Part shown: positions 1 to 6,597 of the stretch, piece after piece
Layout: every line of letters starts with the position of its first letter
Position numbering within the stretch: position 1 is the stretch's first letter
Origin: Chloroflexota bacterium
Lineage (GTDB): Bacteria; Chloroflexota; Anaerolineae; Anaerolineales; Anaerolineaceae
DNA length: 7,398 bases
Direction of reading: 5' to 3'
NCBI GenBank assembly: GCA_023406965.1
Contig: JAEXTI010000354.1
Span: 1-7,398 of the forward strand
Translations under genes and position numbers: made by a program
Notes under the pieces: generated by a model
The model's input: the letters and a program-made list of their open reading frames with translations, nothing else
Database searches by the model: none
Told to the model about the DNA's origin: nothing

Positions 1-1251
1 GCCCTCTCGCGCATTGAGCCGGAGCTTCCCGAAGAGAGTATCGAGAAAACACCCTCTGAGAAGACGGAACAAGAAAAAGGTAAGAAGAAAGAGAAAGAGC
101 CAAAGAACAAGAAAAAATCCAAAAAACCTGCTCAAGATGAACAGGTTGATTCGCTGGATTTGAAAGAACTACGCAAAAAAGGTCGCCGCCGCATTCCCCT
201 TTGGCGATATATCCTGCCGCCTTTTGGCCTGGTGGTGCTTCTGGCAGGCGTATACCTGATCTTTGCCTATGATGTTCCCACCCGCGTGAAAGAGGTTCCC
301 TTCGTCGCCAGGGTATTCTTCCCCACCGCCACCATCACGCCCACAGCCACCCTCACCCCTTCGGTGACCCCCACGCCCTCCTCTACGCCTACACGCACAC
401 CTCGTCCCACGGCAACATCCACGCCCACCGTCACTCCCACCGTGCCGCCCGAATTTGGTGTTGGTCGAATCGTTTTCTCCTCCAACCGCAGCATCCGCAC
501 CATTGATCTCTTCCTGGTCAACGCGGATGGCTCTGGATTGACCAACCTGACCTCTGACAGCCAGGCAATGGATACCAGCCCTGATTGGTCCCCCGACGGC
601 AGCCAGATCGTCTACGAGTCGCAGGCCGACATCTTTGTTTTAGATGTTTCCAGCGGAAGGTCCGTGAACCTGACCAATGACCCCGCTCAAGACACCCAGC
701 CCAGTTGGTCTCCCGATGGAACCGAGATCCTGTTTCTCTCCAATCGCGAAGACTCCAATGAAATGTATATCATGCAATCGAACGGCAGCCAGGTGACGCT
801 CCTACCCACCCTCAACACAGCCAAATTCTGGCCGTCTTGGTCGCCCGATGGGACTCAAATCGTCTTTTCGGCTCTCCGTGAAGGCAACTTTGAACTATAT
901 ACCATCAACCGCGACGGGACCAGCCTGAAGCGCCTGACGGACACCCCCTACAACGAAATCACTCCGGCCTGGTCGCCGGACGGGACCCGCATTGTCTACG
1001 TCTCGGACCAAGACCGTAATAACGAAATCTACAGCTTGAGCCTGGATGGAGGCGAACCCAGCCGCCTGACCAACAGCACAACCGACGATGAAAACCCGAC
1101 CTGGTCACCCGATGGGCAGTGGATCCTCTTCTCCACGCGGCGCGATGGGAACGATACCTTCGCCCTTTATGTTATGCGCTCAGACGGCTCAAAACAAACC
1201 CGCGTGCTGACCACCACCGCCTGGGATGTGGAAGCGGACTGGGGACCCTAG
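1..1251 (+). CDS. Membrane-anchored TolB-like (PD40) six-bladed beta-propeller protein, 5'-truncated
   Basis: The frame is open from base 1 to the TAG at 1249-1251 (416 codons), so the gene very probably starts left of the window. A TTG at 160 could be read as a start, but the open Lys/Glu-rich sequence before it argues against that. Residue order, counting from base 1: charged Lys/Glu-rich segment (about 10-65); basic patch, then one hydrophobic helix (about 67-90); Thr/Pro-rich stalk (about 108-150); propeller (about 154-416). Five WSPDG motifs have their Trp at 196, 236, 280, 324 and 368, each followed by a strand such as QIVYES or RIVYVS. A first strand (GRIVFSSNRS) and a final DWGP complete six blades. 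The basic flank suggests a cytoplasmic N-terminus with the propeller outside the membrane. TolB-type propellers usually bind proteins or glycans. The partner is unknown, and the missing N-terminal part may hold another domain. Sure of the fold, not of the function. Confidence 0.9.
   Translation, partial: ALSRIEPELPEESIEKTPSEKTEQEKGKKKEKEPKNKKKSKKPAQDEQVDSLDLKELRKKGRRRIPLWRYILPPFGLVVLLAGVYLIFAYDVPTRVKEVPFVARVFFPTATITPTATLTPSVTPTPSSTPTRTPRPTATSTPTVTPTVPPEFGVGRIVFSSNRSIRTIDLFLVNADGSGLTNLTSDSQAMDTSPDWSPDGSQIVYESQADIFVLDVSSGRSVNLTNDPAQDTQPSWSPDGTEILFLSNREDSNEMYIMQSNGSQVTLLPTLNTAKFWPSWSPDGTQIVFSALREGNFELYTINRDGTSLKRLTDTPYNEITPAWSPDGTRIVYVSDQDRNNEIYSLSLDGGEPSRLTNSTTDDENPTWSPDGQWILFSTRRDGNDTFALYVMRSDGSKQTRVLTTTAWDVEADWGP
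322..453 (+). repeat. Low-complexity Thr/Pro-rich stalk-coding tract
   Basis: This C-rich tract encodes a run of Thr-Pro, Thr-Ala and Ser-Thr-Pro units between the transmembrane helix and the propeller. It is irregular at the base level (repeated CCCAC, CACGCC and ACGCC words), so it is a compositional repeat and not an exact tandem array. Stalks of this kind are frequent in surface proteins of Chloroflexota and act as extended, possibly glycosylated spacers. The glycosylation is an inference. Confidence 0.8.
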
Positions 1252-1299
1252 AAACCTCAAAATTGCTTCCCTTCCGTTTTTTCGGATAGGTCCAAAACT
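1252..1299. other. Convergent intergenic gap with weak potential stem-loop
   Basis: These 48 bases separate the ends of the propeller gene (plus) and selB (minus). GGACC at 1243-1247 can pair with GGTCC at 1289-1293, and inside this lies TCCG-TTTTTT-CGGA (1273-1286). The T run sits in the loop and not after a GC-rich stem, so this is not a classical intrinsic terminator in either direction. No other signal is visible here. Confidence 0.25.
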
Positions 1300-3201
1300 T
1301 CAGCGCCGCGCGCGTAATTTTCGAAAATCGCCGTCTCGAACGGTCACACCGGCCGCATCCAGATGTTCCAGGAATCCCAGGATGTATTTGCGGCTGGTAT
1401 TCAGGCGGTCGCGCAACTGTGCAACCGTCAAGGTGGCTTCCTTCGTAAAGTGTTCGTTCACCAGAGCAACCAGGCCATCGTAATCTTCTTTACGGAACAC
1501 CACCTCTGATGACACCTGCGCCAGTTTGCCCATCTCAATCAGCGCCTGGTAAACATCCTCGCCTACTTCAGCCTGCGCCTCTTTCACCGAGGGCGAGGCA
1601 TAAGGCGCTGCGGCAAACTTCGCCAGCAGCCGCTCTACCTGGGATTGCTGCTGAGCCGAAAACGCCACCGTGTGCCCAGGCAGGGCCACCAAAGCTACCC
1701 GTTCTTCCAGCAGCCCTTGGCTAACCCACTGTCGCGCCGCCGCGTTGAAAATTCGGGGCTGCATTTTCATGCGACTTTTCAATTCTTCCCGCGGCATTCC
1801 TCTGCGCAACGGATTGGTGCGGTGATAGCTTTGCACTTCGCCCAGGGCTTTTTGGCTATCCACGGCCCACCGTCCGGCTGCCACCGCCAGCAGGTCGCTC
1901 GTCGCCGCAACGGCTCCCGGCTCCAATACCAGAATCTGGGTGCTTTCTACCAGTTCGGTAATGGCTGCCTGAGCCTGCGTCGCGCCCAATCGTGAACGGG
2001 CTACCGCATCTTTGATTGAGGCATAACCCAAAGCCATGAAAGCCTGCGCCAGCACCTCGCTGGGCGAGCCGCGCATCAACGCCTCGAGTTGGGCGATGAC
2101 TTCTCCGGCAAAGCGCCGGTGCCGCCGCTTGGGGTAAGGGTCAACAACGCTGCCCCCGCCCAGAGTCTCCGCTGGAGATGGCCGCCGCAAGATGTACCGA
2201 TCACCGCGCACCACCACCACCGGCTCGCGCAGCTCCAGTTGCAGCCAACCCTGCTCGCCTGGGCGCAGTTCTTCGGTTCCCAGCAGCCGCACCCGCGCCT
2301 GCACCTCCGAGCTGCCCACAAAAAATTTCACATCGCTGGAATGTTTCAGCGGCGCCGAGGCGTCTGCCAGCAAGCCGAAGTGTACATCCATCAGGCCAGT
2401 GGGGCGATAGCGCCCCGGATGCGCGATGACATCCCCCCGCCGCACCTCATCCACGTCCACTCCGCTGATATTCATCGCCGTGCGGCTGCCTGGCACAGCG
2501 CTTTGTTCTTTCTTTTTGTGCGTTTGCAGCCCGCGCACGCGGCCCTTGACCCCCGAAGGCAGGATTTCTACTTCCTCCCCCAATTTGAACTGCCCGTCGA
2601 TCAGCGTTCCCGTTACCACCGTGCCAAATCCGGTAACCGTGAAGACCCGGTCCACGGGCAAGCGCGGACGGCCCAGGTCGGGGCGTGGTTGCTTTTCAGC
2701 CAGGCACTGTTCTATCGCCCCAATCAAATCCGGCAAGCCCTGACCCGTCTTAGCCGACACCGGAATCACCGGTGCATTCTCCAGCACGGTTCCCCGCACG
2801 GCTTCGCGCACATCCGCAGTCACCATCTCCAGCCAGTCCGGGTCGGAAGCCAAATCCAGCTTCGTCAGCGCAATCAAGCCGCTCTCAACCTGCAAGATAT
2901 CCAGAATGGCCAAATGTTCGCGCGTCTGCGGCATCACGCCTTCGTCCGCCGCCACCACAAACAGGACAGCGTCAATGCCGCCCACCCCTGCCAGCATGTT
3001 TTCAATAAAATCACGGTGCCCAGGCACATCCACAATGCCTACCGTTTCGCCGCCCGGCAGGCTCATCCAGGCAAAGCCCAGGTCAATGGTCATCTCCCGC
3101 TCTTGCTCTTCTTTGAGTCGGTCGGGATGGATGCCCGTCAGCGCGGCAACCAGCGTAGACTTACCGTGATCGACATGCCCGGCGGTACCGATAACTCGCA
3201 T
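1300..3201 (-). CDS. selB: Selenocysteine-specific translation elongation factor SelB
   Basis: This 633-residue GTPase delivers Sec-tRNA(Sec) to the ribosome at in-frame UGA codons marked by a SECIS hairpin. The N-terminus begins MRVIGTAGHVDHGKST, the typical SelB opening, with the P-loop at residues 8-16. Other GTPase motifs are the switch I EMTIDLGFAW (36-45), DVPGH (58-62), TKLD (113-116, in place of NKxD as is usual in SelB) and SAK (149-151). EF-Tu-like domain II includes VFTVTGFGTVVTGTL (186-200), and domain III follows to about 360. The last 270 residues are winged-helix repeats, ending in a SRKYILGFLEHLD segment typical of the last winged helix, which contacts SECIS RNA. The length is normal (E. 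coli SelB is 614). The ATG at 3201 has AAAGGG just upstream, and the preceding gene stops 12 bases before it, so the two are probably cotranscribed. No selA, selC or selD is present in the window. Confidence 0.97.
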   Translation of the reverse strand: MRVIGTAGHVDHGKSTLVAALTGIHPDRLKEEQEREMTIDLGFAWMSLPGGETVGIVDVPGHRDFIENMLAGVGGIDAVLFVVAADEGVMPQTREHLAILDILQVESGLIALTKLDLASDPDWLEMVTADVREAVRGTVLENAPVIPVSAKTGQGLPDLIGAIEQCLAEKQPRPDLGRPRLPVDRVFTVTGFGTVVTGTLIDGQFKLGEEVEILPSGVKGRVRGLQTHKKKEQSAVPGSRTAMNISGVDVDEVRRGDVIAHPGRYRPTGLMDVHFGLLADASAPLKHSSDVKFFVGSSEVQARVRLLGTEELRPGEQGWLQLELREPVVVVRGDRYILRRPSPAETLGGGSVVDPYPKRRHRRFAGEVIAQLEALMRGSPSEVLAQAFMALGYASIKDAVARSRLGATQAQAAITELVESTQILVLEPGAVAATSDLLAVAAGRWAVDSQKALGEVQSYHRTNPLRRGMPREELKSRMKMQPRIFNAAARQWVSQGLLEERVALVALPGHTVAFSAQQQSQVERLLAKFAAAPYASPSVKEAQAEVGEDVYQALIEMGKLAQVSSEVVFRKEDYDGLVALVNEHFTKEATLTVAQLRDRLNTSRKYILGFLEHLDAAGVTVRDGDFRKLRARR

Positions 3202-3213
3202 CGCCGCGGCCCT

Positions 3214-4392
3214 TTACCCGGTCCGGCCAAAGGCCCGGTCGTATTCTTCCATCCAATCGTGCGCGATTGCGAGCAATCCTTGCAGCCGCTTTTGCGTCTC
3301 TGCGGTGAGCAGTTTGAGCATGTCTTGCACATCCGCCAGCGCATCCTCAAATTCGGTGATCCGCTCGGTAATCTTCTCAAACTGCCGTCCCGAATCGCGT
3401 TGCTGCTCTTCTTGCACCAAAGAGTAATTGGTCCAGCGTTTTTGGTCCTCTGCACGGAACGAAACCCACTCCTGCCGGAAGCGCTCCTCTGAAAGCCGCT
3501 GCATCTCGGTAATTTCGTTTATCCGCCGTTCAAAGCGCTGGCTGACATCCTCGAATCCCTCTTGCGCGCGTCTGACCGCCCGGTGGGTCGTCTCCAACGC
3601 CTGCAATTGCACATCCAAACCCGAGGCTTGTTGCTCGATGATCTCGAAACGTGATTGCCACTCTTTCCAAATCCGCTCGCGTTCCACAAACGCCATGTTT
3701 TGCTTGTCGATGAAGGCGGTTTGGGTTTGGCGGCGGTCCGATTCAGCCACTTGAAGTTCATTGATGCGCACATCGTATTTACGCAGGCTGTCGTTCAGCA
3801 AATCCACCTTGCCGCGCTGTTCATCCAACCGCTTGCGCATGGCAGTCACCTCGCCTTGCAGGTCGGCGACCCGTTTGGCTTCCTGGCGCTGGCCTTCTTC
3901 GAGCAGCTTCTGCGCCCGGCGGTATTCCTCATCGGAACGCCGAGCTTCTACCACCTTCATCTCCATTTCTTCGATTAAACGCGACAGGCGAAAATCTTCT
4001 TCCACACGAGCCTGCACCGCCTTACGCAGTTCAGGGATGGGCTCTAAGCCTTTGCGAACTTCGCCAATGGCCCGGTTAAGCGCTTCCAGGTCGCCCAGGC
4101 GGGCTTTCTCAAGCTCGCGGTCACGATCCATGCGCAGCTTTTCAATCGACTCAACCGCGCGAGTATTATCCTGGCGAATCTGAGCCAGCGAAGCATCCAA
4201 TTGGTCGAAGCGCGCCATCAATGTCGAAAGGCGGATGATTTCGCTGTTCATCTCTTTCGCCTGCTCGTCCAGCTTCGGATAGCCCTCTTCCATCCGAGCC
4301 AGGCGCTCTTCCAGCGTAGAAATGATCGCCTTATCTTTTCTGCGTTCCGCGTCCAACCAATCGATCCGTTTTTGAAGTTGATCAAGATCCAT
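3214..4392 (-). CDS. Coiled-coil protein of unknown function, upstream of and coupled to selB
   Basis: This 392-residue protein is almost wholly made of charged heptad-like sequence rich in Glu, Arg, Gln and Leu. It has no signal peptide, no membrane segment and no cysteine. There are only three prolines (39, 118, 120), so two long helical stretches (about 1-115 and 122-375) are likely. Six tryptophans include W242/W245 and W309/W320 in the second stretch and W380 in a C-terminal tail (AHDWMEEYDRAFGR) that looks like a small conserved end motif. The ATG at 4392 is chosen over a GTG at 4425 because AAAGGAA lies 10 bases upstream of the ATG, while the GTG has no ribosome binding site. The gene ends with TAA 12 bases before selB, which points to one transcript. 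I do not recognise the family. Coiled coils match SMC-like or structural proteins superficially, but there is no ATPase head. A role in selenocysteine insertion would be a guess from position alone. Confidence 0.85.
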   Translation of the reverse strand: MDLDQLQKRIDWLDAERRKDKAIISTLEERLARMEEGYPKLDEQAKEMNSEIIRLSTLMARFDQLDASLAQIRQDNTRAVESIEKLRMDRDRELEKARLGDLEALNRAIGEVRKGLEPIPELRKAVQARVEEDFRLSRLIEEMEMKVVEARRSDEEYRRAQKLLEEGQRQEAKRVADLQGEVTAMRKRLDEQRGKVDLLNDSLRKYDVRINELQVAESDRRQTQTAFIDKQNMAFVERERIWKEWQSRFEIIEQQASGLDVQLQALETTHRAVRRAQEGFEDVSQRFERRINEITEMQRLSEERFRQEWVSFRAEDQKRWTNYSLVQEEQQRDSGRQFEKITERITEFEDALADVQDMLKLLTAETQKRLQGLLAIAHDWMEEYDRAFGRTG

Positions 4393-4402
4393 AATTATCG
4401 AA

Positions 4403-4409
4403 TTCCTTT
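4403..4409 (-). promoter_or_regulatory. Ribosome binding site of the coiled-coil gene, within an inverted repeat
   Basis: AAAGGAA on the minus strand lies 10 bases before the ATG at 4392 and decides this start. Its upstream half falls in a perfect 13-base inverted repeat (CTTTCC-G-GGAAAG, 4406-4418) that could form a small hairpin and partly mask the site. Confidence 0.55.
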
Positions 4410-4461
4410 CCGGGAAAGTCAGCACTGGCGCCGGGCCATTACAGCTTCCCTTGCCAGAAAA

Positions 4462-4467
4462 ATTATA
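4462..4467 (-). promoter_or_regulatory. Candidate -10 box for the coiled-coil/selB unit
   Basis: The minus strand reads TATAAT here, a perfect consensus -10 hexamer followed by a run of T. It would give a leader of roughly 60 bases before the ATG at 4392. No good -35 hexamer is found 16-18 bases upstream (the sequence there is CCCCAA-like), and there is no TGn extension. The call therefore rests on the -10 box and its position alone. Confidence 0.45.
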
Positions 4468-4538
4468 CCCGTGAATTTCAGATATTGGGGAGCTTTGGGT
4501 TCATTGTAAAACGGTGTGGTGAGACATCTACCACGGCA

Positions 4539-4607
4539 ACTCCCAAAGGGCCGGTCTTTAAGAATGGCTCGCTGTTAGCTATTGTTTTAGAAACCCAAAT
4601 TGGGAGT
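4539..4607. repeat. Intergenic inverted repeat downstream of the membrane operon
   Basis: ACTCCCAA at 4539-4546 is the exact complement of TTGGGAGT at 4600-4607. CCAC (4531-4534) can pair with GTGG (4609-4612) to extend the stem. The right arm also belongs to a local inverted repeat, CCCAA-A-TTGGG (4594-4604), so two alternative pairings compete. The element lies just past the stop of the last membrane gene. There is no clear T tract after a stem, so a terminator function is unproven, and an 8-base match can occur by chance. Confidence 0.3.
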
Positions 4608-4624
4608 GGTGGCTGATAACCCGC

Positions 4625-6013
4625 TCAATATAACGCCGGGATGGCCTCCAGCAAGCGAGCCATCCAGGGAAAAAGCGCGCGGGGGAAGACCCCCATCAGC
4701 AGTAAAGAGAGTACTCCCAGCAGCAGCAGTGCCATCTGTAACCAAGACTCTTGCGCTTTCCGTGGCCCAAAATAACCGCCCGTCAGCACTGCCAGCAGCC
4801 GGAATGCGCCAAACATCAACCCCAGGCTGCCGCCCAGTACCCAGATGACCCCAAAGGGCGAAGTGCGCGCCACCTCTTGGAGCAGGATCTGGCGCAGGGG
4901 AAAGCTTCCCAACAGGGGCAGTCCCGCCAGGGACAGGTACGCCAGCGCTAACCCAGCCGTGGCAAAAGGCAGCTTTTCCGCCGCCCGCTCCAGCCGGTTG
5001 AACTGCAACGAGCCAGTCTCACGCTGCAAAATTCCAGCCGCCAACGACCACAGGCCCAGCCCCACCAACCGCGGCAAGAACATCATAACAAAGATCTCCA
5101 TCCCCAGGCTTTCCTGCAAGCTCAAAGCCAGCAGCGAATAACCCGTCTCGATGATCACGGCATACCCAAACAAACGGCCAACATCCCGCTGGAAAGCCGC
5201 CCACACTCCCGCTGTCACCACCATCATCCCGCCCGACAGGCGCAAAATGCCAAAGAGGCCCGGGTCGCTGCTCAGCCAACCGAATTGTCCCAGCACGTTG
5301 AGCCCCAGGATCAACACCGATGTGGTCATAGCCATCATCAGAAAACCCACCGCATAGGGTTGGGCCTGCCCGGTGAGCAAAGGCAGCCAGGTGTAAAAAG
5401 GGAAGACGGCCAGCCAGAAAGCAAAGCCCAGGCCCAGCAAAACCACCGCCAACTGCGCCAATCCCGTATTGGTCGGATTAGCCTCCACACCGCTCAACCC
5501 CCAGGCAGCAACCAGGAAAAACGGCAGCGCCAGGGTTTGGAACACGACATAACGCAGAACGCCCTGCCCGGCCCGTGATCCAGCCGGAACCAGCATCGGC
5601 ACGCTGAGCAGCACAGCCGTTTCCACCAGCAGACCGGCATACAGGAATGGCTCCACCGACAAGGCTGCCAGGAGAATGGTTAAAATCGCCAACCCAACCG
5701 GGGCAACCAGCCGGTTCGCCTTACTTGCTCGCGAGCCGCCAATCCAGAAGGCGCCAATGACATAACAGAACACCAATAAGGGACGGTCGGCATTTTCAAC
5801 CAACAGCCGCCTGCCCAAGACGATTAACTCGGGCTCGATGCGCAGCCCAACCCCCGGAATACGCTCGCCGATGGGCACGGCTGCCGCCAGCGCCGCCAGC
5901 ACAATACACAGCACCAGTCCCACCCAGGCCACCAGCAGAGTCTTTCGCTGTAACAGCCATAATACCGTCGCCACCCCAAACGGCGCCAAAATCCAAATCA
6001 GCGGCGCGCTCAT
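4625..6013 (-). CDS. Divergent NuoN/MrpD-like proton-conducting transporter subunit
   Basis: This 462-residue polytopic membrane protein has about 13-14 hydrophobic helices and the overall pattern of the Proton_antipo_M family (complex I subunits N/M/L, MrpA/D, HyfB/F). The family-defining PFxTWLP segment is present as PFYTWLP (205-211), and the TM12-type segment as SLAGLPLLGSFPLR (361-374). The TM5 glutamate is kept as E131 in LLVETAVLL. By manual alignment the TM7 lysine is replaced by W200, the TM8 lysine (histidine in some members) falls near T230, and the TM12 lysine is R374. The His and Asp of the usual PFHxWLPDA motif are Tyr and Leu. The ATG at 6013 overlaps the previous stop as ATGA and has a strong GGAGG (6021-6025) seven bases upstream. 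It is the last gene of a three-gene membrane unit. Classical proton pumping is uncertain. It may be a structural or altered antiporter subunit. Confidence 0.8.
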   Translation of the reverse strand: MSAPLIWILAPFGVATVLWLLQRKTLLVAWVGLVLCIVLAALAAAVPIGERIPGVGLRIEPELIVLGRRLLVENADRPLLVFCYVIGAFWIGGSRASKANRLVAPVGLAILTILLAALSVEPFLYAGLLVETAVLLSVPMLVPAGSRAGQGVLRYVVFQTLALPFFLVAAWGLSGVEANPTNTGLAQLAVVLLGLGFAFWLAVFPFYTWLPLLTGQAQPYAVGFLMMAMTTSVLILGLNVLGQFGWLSSDPGLFGILRLSGGMMVVTAGVWAAFQRDVGRLFGYAVIIETGYSLLALSLQESLGMEIFVMMFLPRLVGLGLWSLAAGILQRETGSLQFNRLERAAEKLPFATAGLALAYLSLAGLPLLGSFPLRQILLQEVARTSPFGVIWVLGGSLGLMFGAFRLLAVLTGGYFGPRKAQESWLQMALLLLGVLSLLLMGVFPRALFPWMARLLEAIPALY

Positions 6014-6597
6014 GGGTTATCCTCCAAGGCAGGGGCTGCCAACAAATAAGCTCCCACAAAAGCGAGTCCCAGGTTTACCACTGCCAGCAGCCCGGCCAGC
6101 AATACAGAGGATTCGATCGCGGCGTAAACAATCTCGAAACCGCTCATCACGGTCAGCAGGCCCAACACAATCCGCAGTGGGCGCACCGTCATGCCCAACT
6201 GCAACAGTCCCAGGCTGATCAACGCCAGCCCGCCCATCAACAAAGGTCGCGGCACAGGCAGCCTGGATTCCGCCCCCGACAACACCGAAAGCACCAGCAG
6301 ACCCACCATGATGGCAGCCGCCAGTCGAAAACGCGCGCCCGCAATACGGCTACCCGCTTCCTCCAGGGATTCTTCGCTGGCTTGAGAAGCGCCCAGAATG
6401 GCCCCTGCCATCCATCCGGCCACCAGTTTGACCACGGCCAAACCTAGCGGCCATGCGGCGGCCGTCAGCCAGAAAACCGCCAGGTACTGAATGGCCAGGG
6501 CGACAATGCCTGCGCGCCAGTTCCAGTTCACCAGCAAGAACAGGGCGGTGAGCGCAAGAACTGCCACGGGAATGTAAATCCAGGGGGCCTCGATCAT
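6010..6597 (-). CDS. Multi-spanning membrane protein, possible NuoK/MrpC/HyfE-like subunit
   Basis: This 195-residue protein has about seven hydrophobic segments (roughly 7-23, 29-47, 51-70, 92-107, 119-137, 141-161, 166-187) and one charged loop (72-90, Glu-rich then Arg-rich). The last three helices, with an Arg-Pro-Leu-Arg turn (139-142) and glutamates E155 and E162 in or near the next helix, resemble the short three-helix NuoK/MrpC fold. The whole length is close to HyfE (about 216). This similarity is weak and partly inferred from its place between an L-like and an N-like gene. The ATG at 6597 is chosen because it overlaps the upstream TGA as ATGA and has GAGGG (6603-6607) five bases away. 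A longer frame to 6729 would overlap the previous gene heavily and starts with a non-membrane sequence. Translation is probably coupled to both neighbours. Confidence 0.7.
   Translation of the reverse strand: MIEAPWIYIPVAVLALTALFLLVNWNWRAGIVALAIQYLAVFWLTAAAWPLGLAVVKLVAGWMAGAILGASQASEESLEEAGSRIAGARFRLAAAIMVGLLVLSVLSGAESRLPVPRPLLMGGLALISLGLLQLGMTVRPLRIVLGLLTVMSGFEIVYAAIESSVLLAGLLAVVNLGLAFVGAYLLAAPALEDNP
6021..6025 (-). promoter_or_regulatory. Strong ribosome binding site of the NuoN-like gene
   Basis: GGAGG on the minus strand sits seven bases before the ATG at 6013 and inside the end of the preceding gene. It fixes the start and suggests this subunit can be made at a high rate even though the genes overlap by four bases. 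Confidence 0.7.

Noticed and set aside
160..162. TTG as the start of the propeller gene
   Set aside because: The same frame is open back to base 1 with biased Lys/Glu-rich coding sequence, and no convincing ribosome binding site precedes the TTG.
267..545. Minus-strand Val/Gly-rich open frame
   Set aside because: It is the complement of the Thr/Pro stalk tract. The repetitive VGV pattern follows from ACGCC/CCCAC repeats.
1273..1286. TCCG-TTTTTT-CGGA as a bidirectional terminator
   Set aside because: The stem is only four bases and the T run is in the loop, so it does not fit an intrinsic terminator.
1317..1328. Perfect 12-base palindrome ATTTTCGAAAAT
   Set aside because: It lies within the last codons of selB and is explained by the coding sequence (DFRKL). 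No second copy was noticed.
2089..3492. Long open frame (467 codons) on the plus strand opposite selB and the end of the coiled-coil gene
   Set aside because: It lies fully antisense to a confident selB. Its His/Arg/Gln/Pro-rich composition is what the complement of these codons gives, and no domain is recognisable.
4423..4425. GTG as the start of the coiled-coil gene
   Set aside because: No ribosome binding site is found upstream, while the ATG at 4392 has AAAGGAA at good spacing. The extra 11 residues do not look like coiled coil.
4393..4624. tRNA-Sec or another small RNA gene near selB
   Set aside because: No cloverleaf, CCA end or long acceptor stem could be found on either strand by eye.
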